Virus record (IMG/VR): IMGVR_UViG_3300006921_000093
Span: 1-29,009 of that record
Reading direction: 5' to 3' (one strand)
Length of the DNA: 29,009 nt
Source: a virus
Shown: positions 1-8,583 of the stretch, piece by piece
Layout of the letters: every line of letters starts with the position of its first letter
Position numbering within the stretch: the stretch's first letter is position 1
Made by a program: the position numbers and the translations under genes
The notes under the pieces: model-generated
Seen by the model: the letters and a program-made list of their open reading frames with translations, nothing else
Databases searched by the model: none
What the model was told of the DNA's origin: nothing

Positions 1-78
1 ACTATTGGTCGTGAGCGAGCTATTGTTGGCGACGAACCTGATTTTACTGCGGGAAGAAAAGATAAATATCGAGGCTAA
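1..78 (+). CDS. C-terminal end of an unidentified phage gene (partial)
   Basis: The first 25 codons of frame 1 are open and stop at TAA 76-78. The visible tail is charged and ends DEPDFTAGRKDKYRG. In T4 the gene before the sheath is the large terminase (gene 17), so this could be a terminase end, but nothing in 25 residues proves it. Frame 2 is also open here, up to a stop near 155-157, but it encodes a hydrophobic, low-complexity string and looks less like a protein end. The sequence GATAAATA near its end (61-68) differs by one base from the T4 late -10 element TATAAATA and could serve the sheath gene. Confidence 0.45.
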   Translation, partial: TIGRERAIVGDEPDFTAGRKDKYRG

Positions 79-114
79 CCATAATAGGATATTGGTGGGT
101 GTTTGGACATATCG

Positions 115-153
115 GCTACTATTTATTAGTAGCATTTATTGTATTTATGCTAC
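115..153 (+). repeat. Three-arm inverted repeat in the sheath leader
   Basis: GCTACTA (115-121) pairs perfectly with TAGTAGC (127-133) across the loop TTTAT. The overlapping GTAGCAT (129-135) pairs perfectly with ATGCTAC (147-153) across 11 nt. The middle arm can therefore form only one of the two hairpins at a time. No T-run follows, so this is not a terminator. It lies 36 nt before the sheath start codon and could affect stability or translation of that abundant late mRNA, which is inference. Apart from this the 79-188 gap holds only the ribosome site CGAGGAGAAG at 171-180. Confidence 0.55.
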
Positions 154-188
154 ACAATAGCGTTTAAAAACGAGGAGAAGTATTTTCA

Positions 189-3100
189 ATGGCTGACAAC
201 TCTTCCAGAAGATTCAAGTTTATTTCACCCGGCGTGTTCGTCAATGAGATTGATAACTCTCAATTTCCTGAACTGCCCGGCGAAGTCGGACCCCTATTAA
301 TTGGTAGATCAAGAAAAGGACCAGCTAACAAGCCTGTCAAGATGACATCCTTTTCAGATTTTGTACAAACATTCGGCTACCCAGTTCCTGGCAACAAGGG
401 TGGCGATGTATGGCGTGACGGCAACCTTACTGCCCCTACCTATGCTGCATTCGCTGCACAGGCTTGGCTAAGGAACGGTTCGCCCATTACTTTCCTTCTG
501 GTACTTGGTGATGAATCAAGTAATGCTACCGCTGCCGGTAAAGCCGGCTGGAAGGTTCCCGACTTTGTTGCTACGGGTGGCGATGTGCCAGCTACTAATA
601 ATGCTGGTGGTGTTTATGCCCTATGTGTGTGGCCTTCAAGTTCGATAGACCGACCAACACTCAAAGGCGCTGTCGCCGCTCAATTTTATATGGAGTCTGG
701 TCGAGTCCTACTCTCTGGTAACTTAGCTGGTGATGTTCGGGATGGTTTAGGTCTTCCTATCGCTTCCTGCTCGGGCTCCAGTGTATATGAAATTGCTACC
801 ATGGATGATTTTACTCTGCTCTTCACGGGTAGTGCTACTAATGAAAAAGTCACAGTCAGTTTAAATCCTGACAGTGAGAACTTCATTCGCAAGGCATTAA
901 ACACTAATCCCACAGTTACCAACTCTGCCATTACTGATGCCTCTACACAGGCTTTCTATCAGAATGGGATTACTTGGCTAGGAGAGTCCTTCGAACGATC
1001 TCTCACTGCTGAGGGAACTACTTCAATTGGTGTCCTTGGGTCCTCAACGACCAAGTATTTTGCGGCAATGCTTCCAATGGCTGTGAACAGTGGCAGTTAT
1101 GCTGTACAGCAAAGCAACTTTGAGGGTGGCGCTACTAAGGCAACCACAGGTTGGTTTATCGCACAGGATCTTACGAATGATTTTGCAAGTTATGCTCCAC
1201 GGAATATGCAGAAGCTCTTCCGCCTTGAAGCTCTTACCGCTGGTGAGTCAGTTCAAAGGGAAGTAAAAGTATCTATCTCAAACATAACTGCCCCCGCAGG
1301 CGATTATCAAGAATATGGCACCTTCTCTGTGCTAGTTCGCTCTATCTCTGATACAGATAGCCGACCCGAAATCATTGAACGCTTCGACGAGCTTAACTTG
1401 AATCCTGCTTCTGCAAATTATATTGCTAAGCGCATCGGTGACAAGTACGAAGTATACTCTCAGACTGAAAAGCGTATGCAAGAGTACGGTGAGTTTGACA
1501 ATAACTCTAACTACATCCGTGTAGTCATGAACGAAGATGTTGCTGCTGGCTCCGGCGAAAGCCGCTGGCTACCATTCGGCGTCTTCGGTCCACTTAAGTA
1601 TCGTGATGTTGGCATCCTCAGCGGCTCTGGCGGCTGGTCTTTCAACTATGCTACTCCAGTGTCCTCATCCCGTGGTGCTGTCCAAACGATGTTGGCTGGT
1701 AATGGCGAAGCTGATTTCGGTAACATCGGTCACGAGGCTGCTAACATTGATGTGTTGCAGGTTCCAGCCTTTGCTGGTGCGACTACAATTACTGTGACTG
1801 CTAGTGGCATAACCACTGGCGGTGTCAACGGTAATGATTTCGTACTTACAGACACTGAACTCACTGGTCTGACATTTAGATTTGACGACACCGTGGCAAC
1901 TCACGCCGCTCCTGTGATTGGTATTAATGGTCTAGGGGTCAATGACGCTTCCGGGTACGCTACTCAAATTGCTCTTACAATTAATGATTGGGCGGGCAAA
2001 GTAGCAGCCACGGTAACAACCCCTGGCGGCTTGAATGTCGATGCTGTTATTACACTTGTTCAAGATGTTGGTGGCAGTGCCGGGAACACAGTGCTCGACA
2101 TGTCTGGCGTCACCAACATGGCTGCCGCTGACTTTACTGGCGGTGGAACCTTCTCTGCCAAGGTTGCTTTCCCATCCGTACCTCTAAGACAGTTGAGCAC
2201 ATGGGGAACACCTCGTTCCATGAGAAACACTTTCTGGGGAGCATGGTCCGGAAGAACAGGTGCCGACACCTTCTTCAATCCACAGCTTGCTGATTGTCTC
2301 CGACTTCGAACCATGGATCTATCTGCGTACAATAATGATCCTGCTTCTACGGCGCATGATGTTGAAGGTCAAACCACAACATATGCTGCTTCTGCTGCTG
2401 CTACTGACCCCACAGCTATTGCCTGGTGCTTTTCACTAGATAATATCTCTGGCTCGGCTGATGCAGGCTACACCTATGCTGCTGGTCAGCGTGCTGCTGG
2501 AACCAGCCTTAGTGCTCCACTTGTTGCAAGCTATAAAACAACGCTTGCAGCCGGCGCTGATCGCTTTACTTCAATGCTCTTCGGTGGATCCGACGGTTAT
2601 GATGTAACGGAGCGTGAACCATTTAGAAATAGCAAAATGACGGCAACAGATGAAAATGATTCATACGAGTTGTTCTCCCTAAGAAAAGCCATCAACATTG
2701 CTTCAGACCCAGACTACATTCAAATGAATGCTGTGTCTATCCCAGGGATCTGGCGTCCTGCTGTGACTAACTACTTGTTAGATACAGTCGAGGAGCGTGC
2801 CGACGCCCTAGCTATCGTCGATATCCAGTACGGCTATGTGCCAAGTACTGAAGACACGGGCTCCGCTGAGACTCGTAATGCTAGTTCTACTGCTACGCAA
2901 GCTGCTGATACTTTGGCTGCTCGTAGCATCAACAACAGCTACGGTGCTACATACTACCCATGGGTACGCATCCTAGACACCAACACTAACCAGACCTTGT
3001 GGGCACCACCAAGTGTGGCTGCGATGGGCGTTCTTTCTTCAACTGACCGTCTAAACGCCCCATGGTTCGCTCCTGCTGGATTCACCCGAGGTGGATTGAG

Positions 3101-3581
3101 CGAAGGTGCTGCTGGCGTGCCAGTGTTGGATGTTTCTCGCCGTCTAACTTCAGACGAGCGTGACACACTATATGAAAACAATATTAACCCAATTGCTAAG
3201 TTCCCTGCTGAAGGTATCGTGGTCTTTGGTCAGAAGACACTACAGCAGACATCCTCTGCTCTAGATAGAATCAATGTTCGTCGCTTGATGATCTACTTGA
3301 AGAGAGAAATCTCCTTCATCGCTTCTAGGTTGCTCTTCGGACCCAATACTCAGGATACTTGGGATCGCTTCCTCGGTCAGGCTAACCCCTTACTAGAGAG
3401 CGTTCGTGCTGAGTTTGGTATCGAGGATTTCCGCCTCGTGCTAGACAACACAACAACTACGCCAGACTTGATTGACCGAAACATCATGTATGCTAAGTTG
3501 CTTGTGAAGCCAACCCGAGCAGTCGAGTATTTTGCAATTGATTTTGTGGTTACTAATAGCGGGGCATCCTTCGAAGATTAA
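189..3581 (+). CDS. 18: Tail sheath protein, gp18-like, with large insertions
   Basis: This forms the contractile sheath around the tail tube. The N-terminus (FISPGVFVNEID, then a GPLLIGRSRKGPANKPV stretch) and the C-terminal domain (VVFGQKTLQ, INVRRLMIYLKREI, FVVTNSG) match the polymerising core of T4 gp18-type sheaths. At 1130 residues it is far longer than T4 gp18 (about 660), so the extra length lies in surface insertions. One, about residues 521-657, is rich in Gly, Thr, Val and Asn and resembles a compact beta domain (NDFVLTD, INDWAG, VITLVQ, GSAGNT) that recurs in environmental phage structural proteins. The ATG at 189 follows a strong GAGGAG site. The tube gene follows after 42 nt, the usual T4 order. 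Confidence 0.95.
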   Translation: MADNSSRRFKFISPGVFVNEIDNSQFPELPGEVGPLLIGRSRKGPANKPVKMTSFSDFVQTFGYPVPGNKGGDVWRDGNLTAPTYAAFAAQAWLRNGSPITFLLVLGDESSNATAAGKAGWKVPDFVATGGDVPATNNAGGVYALCVWPSSSIDRPTLKGAVAAQFYMESGRVLLSGNLAGDVRDGLGLPIASCSGSSVYEIATMDDFTLLFTGSATNEKVTVSLNPDSENFIRKALNTNPTVTNSAITDASTQAFYQNGITWLGESFERSLTAEGTTSIGVLGSSTTKYFAAMLPMAVNSGSYAVQQSNFEGGATKATTGWFIAQDLTNDFASYAPRNMQKLFRLEALTAGESVQREVKVSISNITAPAGDYQEYGTFSVLVRSISDTDSRPEIIERFDELNLNPASANYIAKRIGDKYEVYSQTEKRMQEYGEFDNNSNYIRVVMNEDVAAGSGESRWLPFGVFGPLKYRDVGILSGSGGWSFNYATPVSSSRGAVQTMLAGNGEADFGNIGHEAANIDVLQVPAFAGATTITVTASGITTGGVNGNDFVLTDTELTGLTFRFDDTVATHAAPVIGINGLGVNDASGYATQIALTINDWAGKVAATVTTPGGLNVDAVITLVQDVGGSAGNTVLDMSGVTNMAAADFTGGGTFSAKVAFPSVPLRQLSTWGTPRSMRNTFWGAWSGRTGADTFFNPQLADCLRLRTMDLSAYNNDPASTAHDVEGQTTTYAASAAATDPTAIAWCFSLDNISGSADAGYTYAAGQRAAGTSLSAPLVASYKTTLAAGADRFTSMLFGGSDGYDVTEREPFRNSKMTATDENDSYELFSLRKAINIASDPDYIQMNAVSIPGIWRPAVTNYLLDTVEERADALAIVDIQYGYVPSTEDTGSAETRNASSTATQAADTLAARSINNSYGATYYPWVRILDTNTNQTLWAPPSVAAMGVLSSTDRLNAPWFAPAGFTRGGLSEGAAGVPVLDVSRRLTSDERDTLYENNINPIAKFPAEGIVVFGQKTLQQTSSALDRINVRRLMIYLKREISFIASRLLFGPNTQDTWDRFLGQANPLLESVRAEFGIEDFRLVLDNTTTTPDLIDRNIMYAKLLVKPTRAVEYFAIDFVVTNSGASFED

Positions 3582-3623
3582 TTCGAAAGCTGCCTAATTA
3601 TAATTGAGGAGTAAGATAAAATA

Positions 3624-4190
3624 ATGTCAAGTTTATTCTGGAATGATGTTAGAACTGAGCCAAAACGCCGCTTTAGGTTTGAGCTTAAGTTTAGTAGCCG
3701 CACACTAGGCGAGGGTGCTATCCCCGTCTGGACAATCAAGACTGCTAGTAAGCCAAAAGCTAACATCAGCACAATTGAACATCAGTATGTTGATCACACC
3801 TTCAAGTATCCCGGTCGTGTGACCTGGGATCCTATTTCAATTACTCTTGTAGATCCAGTTGATCCAGATCTATCTTGGGCATTTTTGGATGTGTTGGGTG
3901 CTTCAGGTTATAAGTATCCCACCACAGCTACTCGCTCCAAGGTCAGTCTTAGCAAGCAAGGCTTCGCTGATCAGATCGGCGCTGTCTACATCGACCAGAT
4001 TGATGAGAATGGTAGCATCATCGAACGCTGGGAATTGATGAACCCATTCATCACAAGCGTAGATTTTGGTGGCTCCTTAGATTATGCTTCTGACGACATG
4101 AATGAGGTGACAGTTGAGTTGACTTATGACTGGGCTAAGCTTACGCAGACTCAGGCCATGGGCACCAACCTGGGCGCTGCTGCTACCTGA
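3624..4190 (+). CDS. 19: Tail tube protein, gp19-like
   Basis: This is the inner tube subunit that stacks in hexameric rings inside the sheath and carries DNA into the cell. At 188 residues it has the size of the T4 gp19 family. It shows the family pattern: an N-terminal FWNDVRTEPKRRFRFEL strand, then PVWTIKTASKPKA, and the acidic-hydrophobic stretch VTWDPISITLVDPVDPDLS. The C-terminal half (QIDENGSIIERWELMNPFI, VDFGGSLDYASDDMNEV, VELTYDWAKL) is the typical tube beta-sandwich. A GAGGAG site 10-15 nt upstream supports the ATG start. It is probably co-transcribed with the sheath, since no terminator separates them. Confidence 0.93.
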   Translation: MSSLFWNDVRTEPKRRFRFELKFSSRTLGEGAIPVWTIKTASKPKANISTIEHQYVDHTFKYPGRVTWDPISITLVDPVDPDLSWAFLDVLGASGYKYPTTATRSKVSLSKQGFADQIGAVYIDQIDENGSIIERWELMNPFITSVDFGGSLDYASDDMNEVTVELTYDWAKLTQTQAMGTNLGAAAT

Positions 4191-4242
4191 TTCTAAACGG
4201 ATCAGATAATATAGGTTACAATTTAAAAAAGAAAGGTTACAT

Positions 4243-5127
4243 ATGAGTCGCAATCAGAATAGAACAGGGCAACCTGACGACAACTTCTTAAACGACGAAT
4301 CACCAGCGCCCATCTCTGCTGTAGGGACGGGCACTGGTGCATCTACAGATACGCAATCATTTGCTTGGTCAGTTCCTACTGAGTTTGTAGAGATCCCAAG
4401 CGGCGGTCGTTTTTATGGTCCCGATCACCCTCTCCATAATGCAACAAATGTGGAGATCAAGTTTATGACTGCTAAGGAGGAGGATATACTTACTTCTCGC
4501 TCTCTCCTTAAGGAAGGCGTGGCTCTAGACAGGATGCTACAAAACCTGCTAGTAGACAAGACAGTCCAGATCGATACTCTGTTGGTCGGAGACAAGAACG
4601 CACTTTTGGTCGCCGCCCGACGCACAGGTTATGGTCCTGATTATGACACTAATGTAACCTGTCCTGCGTGTGGTGCCCATGAGGAGTTCTCTTTCGACAT
4701 TTCGAATCCACCTACAAACTCTTTTGAGCAAAAGATTGTAGAGCACGGAGTAACCCTCACGGACAATCATACTTTGCTCGTGAATCTTCCCATGACCCAG
4801 GCAACGGTTGAGTGTCGCATGTTAAACGGCGCTGACGAACTCCGCCTCTACAAGGAGATGGAAAGAAAAGCTAAAAGAAAAGCAGCCGGCGGCGGAATGA
4901 CAGATGCCTTCCGGAGCTACATCATTAGTATAAACGGCAATCCTTCGCCAATAGCAATCGAATCTTTCATTCAGGCTCTCCCTGCTCGTGATGGTCGCTT
5001 GCTCCGAAATGTTTATACAGAGTGCATCCCCAATATTGACATGACGCAGCACTTTGAGTGCTCTAATTGTTCTCATACGGCGGACATGGAGGTTCCGCTC
5101 TCTGCGGACTTTTTTTGGCCTAAGTGA
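4243..5127 (+). CDS. 26: Baseplate hub protein, gp26-like (T4_baseplate family)
   Basis: This is a baseplate hub or hub-assembly protein of the family annotated as gp26 in T4-like phages of aquatic bacteria. The recognisable core is SGGRFYGPDHPL (about 53-64), KFMTAKEEDILTSRSLLKEG (73-92), LLVDKTVQIDTLLVGDKNAL (102-121) and an AARRTGYGPDY segment. Two CxxC pairs, Cys140/143 and Cys273/276, look like a split zinc ribbon. The C-terminus ends in DFFWPK. The first 45 residues are polar and low in complexity. Its 3' end overlaps the next frame through a run of seven T (5110-5116), where a +1 shift would extend it into the gp51-like sequence. An AAAGAAAGG site precedes the ATG. Confidence 0.85.
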   Translation: MSRNQNRTGQPDDNFLNDESPAPISAVGTGTGASTDTQSFAWSVPTEFVEIPSGGRFYGPDHPLHNATNVEIKFMTAKEEDILTSRSLLKEGVALDRMLQNLLVDKTVQIDTLLVGDKNALLVAARRTGYGPDYDTNVTCPACGAHEEFSFDISNPPTNSFEQKIVEHGVTLTDNHTLLVNLPMTQATVECRMLNGADELRLYKEMERKAKRKAAGGGMTDAFRSYIISINGNPSPIAIESFIQALPARDGRLLRNVYTECIPNIDMTQHFECSNCSHTADMEVPLSADFFWPK

Positions 5128-5332
5128 TGAGTATATTGAGAGCGTTTACGAACAGCTTTTCCAACTAAAATACCACGGCGGCTGGAGCTTCTTTGAGTCT
5201 TACAACTTGCCGGTCAATGTTCGATCATGGTTCCTTGGTCGCCTCATTAAGCAAAAAGAAGATGAAGCCGAGCAGTACAGGAAGGCAACCTCTTCCTCGT
5301 CCTCTGGTCGAGGTCGCACTTATACTCCGTAA
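5054..5332 (+). CDS. 51: gp51-like baseplate hub assembly protein, start uncertain
   Basis: The coding signal begins around FFGLSDEYIESVYEQLFQLKY and continues through GGWSFFESYNLPVNVRSWF to a Ser-rich tail. This is the pattern of the small gp51-type hub assembly protein that follows gene 26 in T4-like phages. The frame has no ATG or GTG near this point. The only standard start is TTG at 5054, which would add about 18 residues (rich in Arg, unlike the rest) read out of frame inside the upstream gene. Translation could instead come from a +1 shift at the T run 5110-5116, giving a fusion of about 362 residues, or from CTG at 5102. A homopolymer error in the assembly is also possible. Confidence 0.65.
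   Translation: MSALIVLIRRTWRFRSLRTFFGLSDEYIESVYEQLFQLKYHGGWSFFESYNLPVNVRSWFLGRLIKQKEDEAEQYRKATSSSSSGRGRTYTP
5108..5127 (+). other. Possible +1 frameshift or homopolymer error site
   Basis: Frame 1 reads GAC TTT TTT TGG CCT AAG TGA and stops three codons after the T run. The neighbouring frame reads ACT TTT TTT GGC CTA AGT GAT and continues 68 more codons with a recognisable protein. Seven T residues (5110-5116) allow slippage between the frames. Removing one T would fuse the two genes directly. No start codon other than TTG or CTG lies close by in the second frame. Confidence 0.4.
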
Positions 5333-5384
5333 GAATTTGTTTTGGACAACTATTTACTAAACAAAGAATTATGGAGATACTCTA

Positions 5385-5714
5385 GTGCAGATCGATTTTG
5401 AAAACGAGATCCTTGACTTAAACGACTTCAAGGGAAATGAACTCAACGAGAATATTCTTCATGTATTTGCTGCGTGGGTTGAGTATCTCTTATCTAAGAT
5501 GTTCAAGGGCAGACGAATCCCTGTCCGGGTTCGAGGGAACAAAATAGAAATAGAAAGATTCACTGACGCCCTAGTCAATGAGAAAAGGTACATGGACTTC
5601 ATTAAGAAGTACGGTCTAGACGACCCAATGACCTACAACCAGAAAGCCAAGCTCAACCTCGCCATCAAGCGATTTGAAAGAGAAGCCGGCATCAACTGGC
5701 CTATCTCAAGCTGA
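5385..5714 (+). CDS. Small conserved phage protein, probably tail-associated
   Basis: A 109-residue protein starting at GTG 5385, 8 nt after GGAG (5373-5376). It has no signal peptide or membrane segment. The C-terminal half (ALVNEKRYMDFIKKYGLDDP, then TYNQKAKLNLAIKRFEREAG and INWPI) has the look of a conserved helical module seen in T4-like phages of aquatic bacteria, where it is left as hypothetical. It sits between the gp51-like gene and the tape measure, so a role in tail or baseplate assembly is likely. A four-codon ATG GAG ATA CTC TAG string (5371-5385) ends on the first base of the GTG. It is probably chance but could couple initiation. No function can be assigned from sequence. Confidence 0.75.
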   Translation: MQIDFENEILDLNDFKGNELNENILHVFAAWVEYLLSKMFKGRRIPVRVRGNKIEIERFTDALVNEKRYMDFIKKYGLDDPMTYNQKAKLNLAIKRFEREAGINWPISS

Positions 5715-5724
5715 GGTGATATAG

Positions 5725-7629
5725 ATGGCTGATGATACAAACAATATTCAACAACAGACTGAGGCGATCAAAGCTCAACAGGTAGAAGCCGCTAGATTAG
5801 CCGCAGAAATTGAAAATCTAAACACCCAGCGCAAAGCAGGCTACGAGCTTACCGAGATCCAGAAGAGGTCTCTGGTTGATTTAACTCGTCAGCAAAAAGT
5901 TCTCACAGAGAAGATAGAAGATCGAACAAAAGCTCTTGAGGAACTCAAGAAGGCTAATGACGAATATAATGAGGGTCTTGATAACACCAAAGGGTTTCTG
6001 ACTGAAATAACTGGCATCAACATGAAACTTCTTGATAGCTTCAAGAAGAACGAGAAGGGTCAAAGGGATTTTAGCAAGGCTTCAAAAACTGTTGTGACTG
6101 GTATGTTGAGCTTTGCTAAGGCGATGGATAAGCAGAATGTTACTTTGGCTAGAGCTACTGGATATGCAACTGCGTTTCAGGACAATCTCGTAGATCTGGC
6201 AGACGCTAACAACGGGCTCTATTTATCAGTGGAGCAAGGAACACAGGTCCTGGGAGGCTTGAGTACTCAATTTAGCGACTTTAACTTCCTATCCGAAGAG
6301 GCTCAAAGGAGCACTGCTAAGATTACAGGAAGATTTTTGAATATGGGAGTGGGTGCCGAGGTTTCCGCCAAGGCGCTAGATGCATTGAAGCGAGGGATGA
6401 AGTTTAATCAAACCACCGCTGAGGCAACCCTGGCTTCTTTCGAGGACTTATCCATTGAGCTTGGCACCACTGTGGGCAAAGTCGCTGAAGATTTCAATGA
6501 CCTTTCTCCGGCACTTGCTCGTTTTGGTGTCGCCGGTACACGGGTATACCGAGATCTGGCAAACCAGGCTCGTAGTCTCGGGATGACAACCCGCCAGGCA
6601 TTTGACTTTACTGAAATGTTTGATACTTTTGAAGGATCAGCCGATGTGGCTGGCAAATTGAATGCACAGCTTGGACTTCAACTCAATTCTGTAGAGATGA
6701 TGTCCGCCTCGTCGGAAGAACGATTGAAGATTCTGAGAGCCGAATTTAATATGCAGGGCACAAACTTTAAGGACATGTCTCGACGCCAGAAGCAGATGAT
6801 TGCCGATATTATGGGGACGGATGTGGACATGGCTGCCAGGCTCTTCGGCGACCCTATGGAGATGAGGAAAGCCCAGCGTGACCAGATTAAAAACCAAGAA
6901 CGCCAAGAAAAGTTCATAGACATATCCCAGCGATGGCAATCGTCGATGCAGCAGTTCTTCATCAACATCTCCCCTATAATAGATGTGTTCGGGAAGGCTT
7001 TAGTCGGTATCTCCCAGTTTTTCAATGATGCGATGTCTAGTCCTTTTGGTAAGCTGATGTCCTATGTTGTAGGTCTTGGCTCTGCGATACATCTATTATG
7101 GAAAGGATTTAAGTATCTAGGAAAAGTTTGGCGTGTCCTGGGTGTAACCGCTCGGGGGTTTATGGCAGCTTTGGGACCTATTTTTGGTGTTCTAATGGCG
7201 ATCAACGATCTGGCTAACATGATCTTCGGCGATGAGACCCAGAAAAAAAAGGGTAAGATGGGAGCCATCGGCGGTATTATTGGCGGCATTGCAGGTTTTG
7301 TGGTGGGCGGTCCTCCGGGTGCTGCGATTGGTTATGGGCTTGGCTCGACGGCAGCTTCTTTTATGAGCGACGGTGAAATTGGTCCCGGAGACTCAAAGGT
7401 GATCTCTCAGGCCGGCAAGCGACCTATTAAAACCCGCCCCGATGACACAATATTCATGGGAACAGGCGATATTCATAGAACCCTAAAACAAATTGCAGAT
7501 AATACTTCTATGACCCGTGAAGGTCAGAAGTTTAGTATCACTGCCCCAGTTGAGATAGACTTGTATGCAGAAGGATTTAGGCAGAAGGTTGTACAAGATG
7601 TTATGTTCGAACTGAATCCAGTTAGATAA
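5725..7629 (+). CDS. 29: Tail tape measure protein, gp29 analogue
   Basis: This sets tail length and is packed inside the tube. The 634 residues are close to T4 gp29 (about 590). The order of elements is typical: an N-terminal coiled coil rich in Gln, Glu and Lys (about 8-80), a long helical middle (120-410), hydrophobic helices (about 418-505: VFGKALVGISQFF, LGSAIHLLWKGFKYLGKVW, AALGPIFGVLMAI), and a Gly-rich membrane-active stretch (about 513-545, AIGGIIGGIAGFVVGG). The last 100 residues (GDIHRTLKQIADN, VEIDLYAEGFRQKVVQDV) look like the hub-binding end. The ATG lies 10 nt after the previous stop with GAGGTGAT as ribosome site. The assignment rests on architecture and position more than on sequence identity. 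Confidence 0.8.
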   Translation: MADDTNNIQQQTEAIKAQQVEAARLAAEIENLNTQRKAGYELTEIQKRSLVDLTRQQKVLTEKIEDRTKALEELKKANDEYNEGLDNTKGFLTEITGINMKLLDSFKKNEKGQRDFSKASKTVVTGMLSFAKAMDKQNVTLARATGYATAFQDNLVDLADANNGLYLSVEQGTQVLGGLSTQFSDFNFLSEEAQRSTAKITGRFLNMGVGAEVSAKALDALKRGMKFNQTTAEATLASFEDLSIELGTTVGKVAEDFNDLSPALARFGVAGTRVYRDLANQARSLGMTTRQAFDFTEMFDTFEGSADVAGKLNAQLGLQLNSVEMMSASSEERLKILRAEFNMQGTNFKDMSRRQKQMIADIMGTDVDMAARLFGDPMEMRKAQRDQIKNQERQEKFIDISQRWQSSMQQFFINISPIIDVFGKALVGISQFFNDAMSSPFGKLMSYVVGLGSAIHLLWKGFKYLGKVWRVLGVTARGFMAALGPIFGVLMAINDLANMIFGDETQKKKGKMGAIGGIIGGIAGFVVGGPPGAAIGYGLGSTAASFMSDGEIGPGDSKVISQAGKRPIKTRPDDTIFMGTGDIHRTLKQIADNTSMTREGQKFSITAPVEIDLYAEGFRQKVVQDVMFELNPVR

Positions 7630-7653
7630 CCTTCAATAAACGGAATAATAACA

Positions 7654-8583
7654 ATGGCAGATAAGACCAAACCACCCGCATTCAAACAAAAGGCTCAGAA
7701 CGGCAATGTGTCGATGTATTCTGAGGGTTCACGGCAACTTTTTACGAAGGAGCGTCAAAACCTTGTTATATCCCATGTGCCAACTGGGTTCAAGGTAGCC
7801 TTTCCGGCATTTCTAGATATGCTTAGTGATGCCTATAACTCGAATTGGAATGCGGAGCAGGTTTATGGTCGTATGGATCCTATTGCTACATTTATGAATA
7901 CTCGTCGTGCGCTTGCTGTAGCCTGGAATGTGCCGGCTGATTCATTTGAGCACGCCCAGGAGAACTTATGGAAGCTCAATCAGCTTATGAGTTTTCTTTA
8001 TCCTCTTTATGATGAGTCTTCTGGCGGCGGCGCAACCGTCATTAATCAGGGTCCCCTCGTAAGGGTTAGTTTCGGTAACCTTATTAAGAACTCCGTAGGG
8101 ACTGGTTTGTTGGGGTATGTGAATGGGTTTACTTTCGATCCTGTGCTGGAGCACGGTATGTTCAACCGCCAACGCAAGCCGGGTGACGGTACCGGAGCCA
8201 TCGGCTCGCAGAGCAATGAATATTATCCCAAGACCTTTAGGCTCAATTTCGAGCTTAATGTTTTACATGAGCACGATCTAGGCTTCAAGGTAAGCGAAAA
8301 AAGATCCCCAGAACAATATGGAAGTGGCGTCTACAAGCAGACGGTGACTAGGAAGTACTCTTTTAATGATTCACGGACAAATTTTACCAATTATCCCTAC
8401 AACATTCCCGGCACGGGCAACCGCCGACCAGAATGGGAAAACAAGAAGTCGCTAAACAACCAGACTATTAAGATAACAAAGAAAGCTAAAGACCCCAACA
8501 GTGTTGCAGTGGCTAAGGCTGGCGGCGGTAGCGGTGGCAGCAGCAAGGGACAGTTGCCAGTTAATCCGGACGGACAAGTATGA
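7654..8583 (+). CDS. Baseplate tail-tube junction protein, gp48/gp54-like
   Basis: This 309-residue protein probably sits at the baseplate-tube junction, where T4 uses gp48 and gp54 to start tube polymerisation. The clue is the segment VYGRMDPIATFMNTRRALAVAW (about 70-91), a pattern typical of tube-initiator and tube-cap proteins that share the tube fold, followed by a long helix and KTFRLNFELNVLHEHDLGF. The C-terminus is a flexible Gly/Ser stretch (AGGGSGGSS). It stands directly after the tape measure, as gp48/54 follow gp29 in T4. Which of the two T4 proteins it matches cannot be decided by eye. It overlaps the next gene by ATGA at 8580-8583. Confidence 0.65.
   Translation: MADKTKPPAFKQKAQNGNVSMYSEGSRQLFTKERQNLVISHVPTGFKVAFPAFLDMLSDAYNSNWNAEQVYGRMDPIATFMNTRRALAVAWNVPADSFEHAQENLWKLNQLMSFLYPLYDESSGGGATVINQGPLVRVSFGNLIKNSVGTGLLGYVNGFTFDPVLEHGMFNRQRKPGDGTGAIGSQSNEYYPKTFRLNFELNVLHEHDLGFKVSEKRSPEQYGSGVYKQTVTRKYSFNDSRTNFTNYPYNIPGTGNRRPEWENKKSLNNQTIKITKKAKDPNSVAVAKAGGGSGGSSKGQLPVNPDGQV

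Noticed and set aside
5371-5385. Four-codon minigene ATG GAG ATA CTC TAG ending on the GTG of the next gene
   Set aside because: Most likely the GGAG ribosome site happens to follow an AT. Too short to support as a gene.
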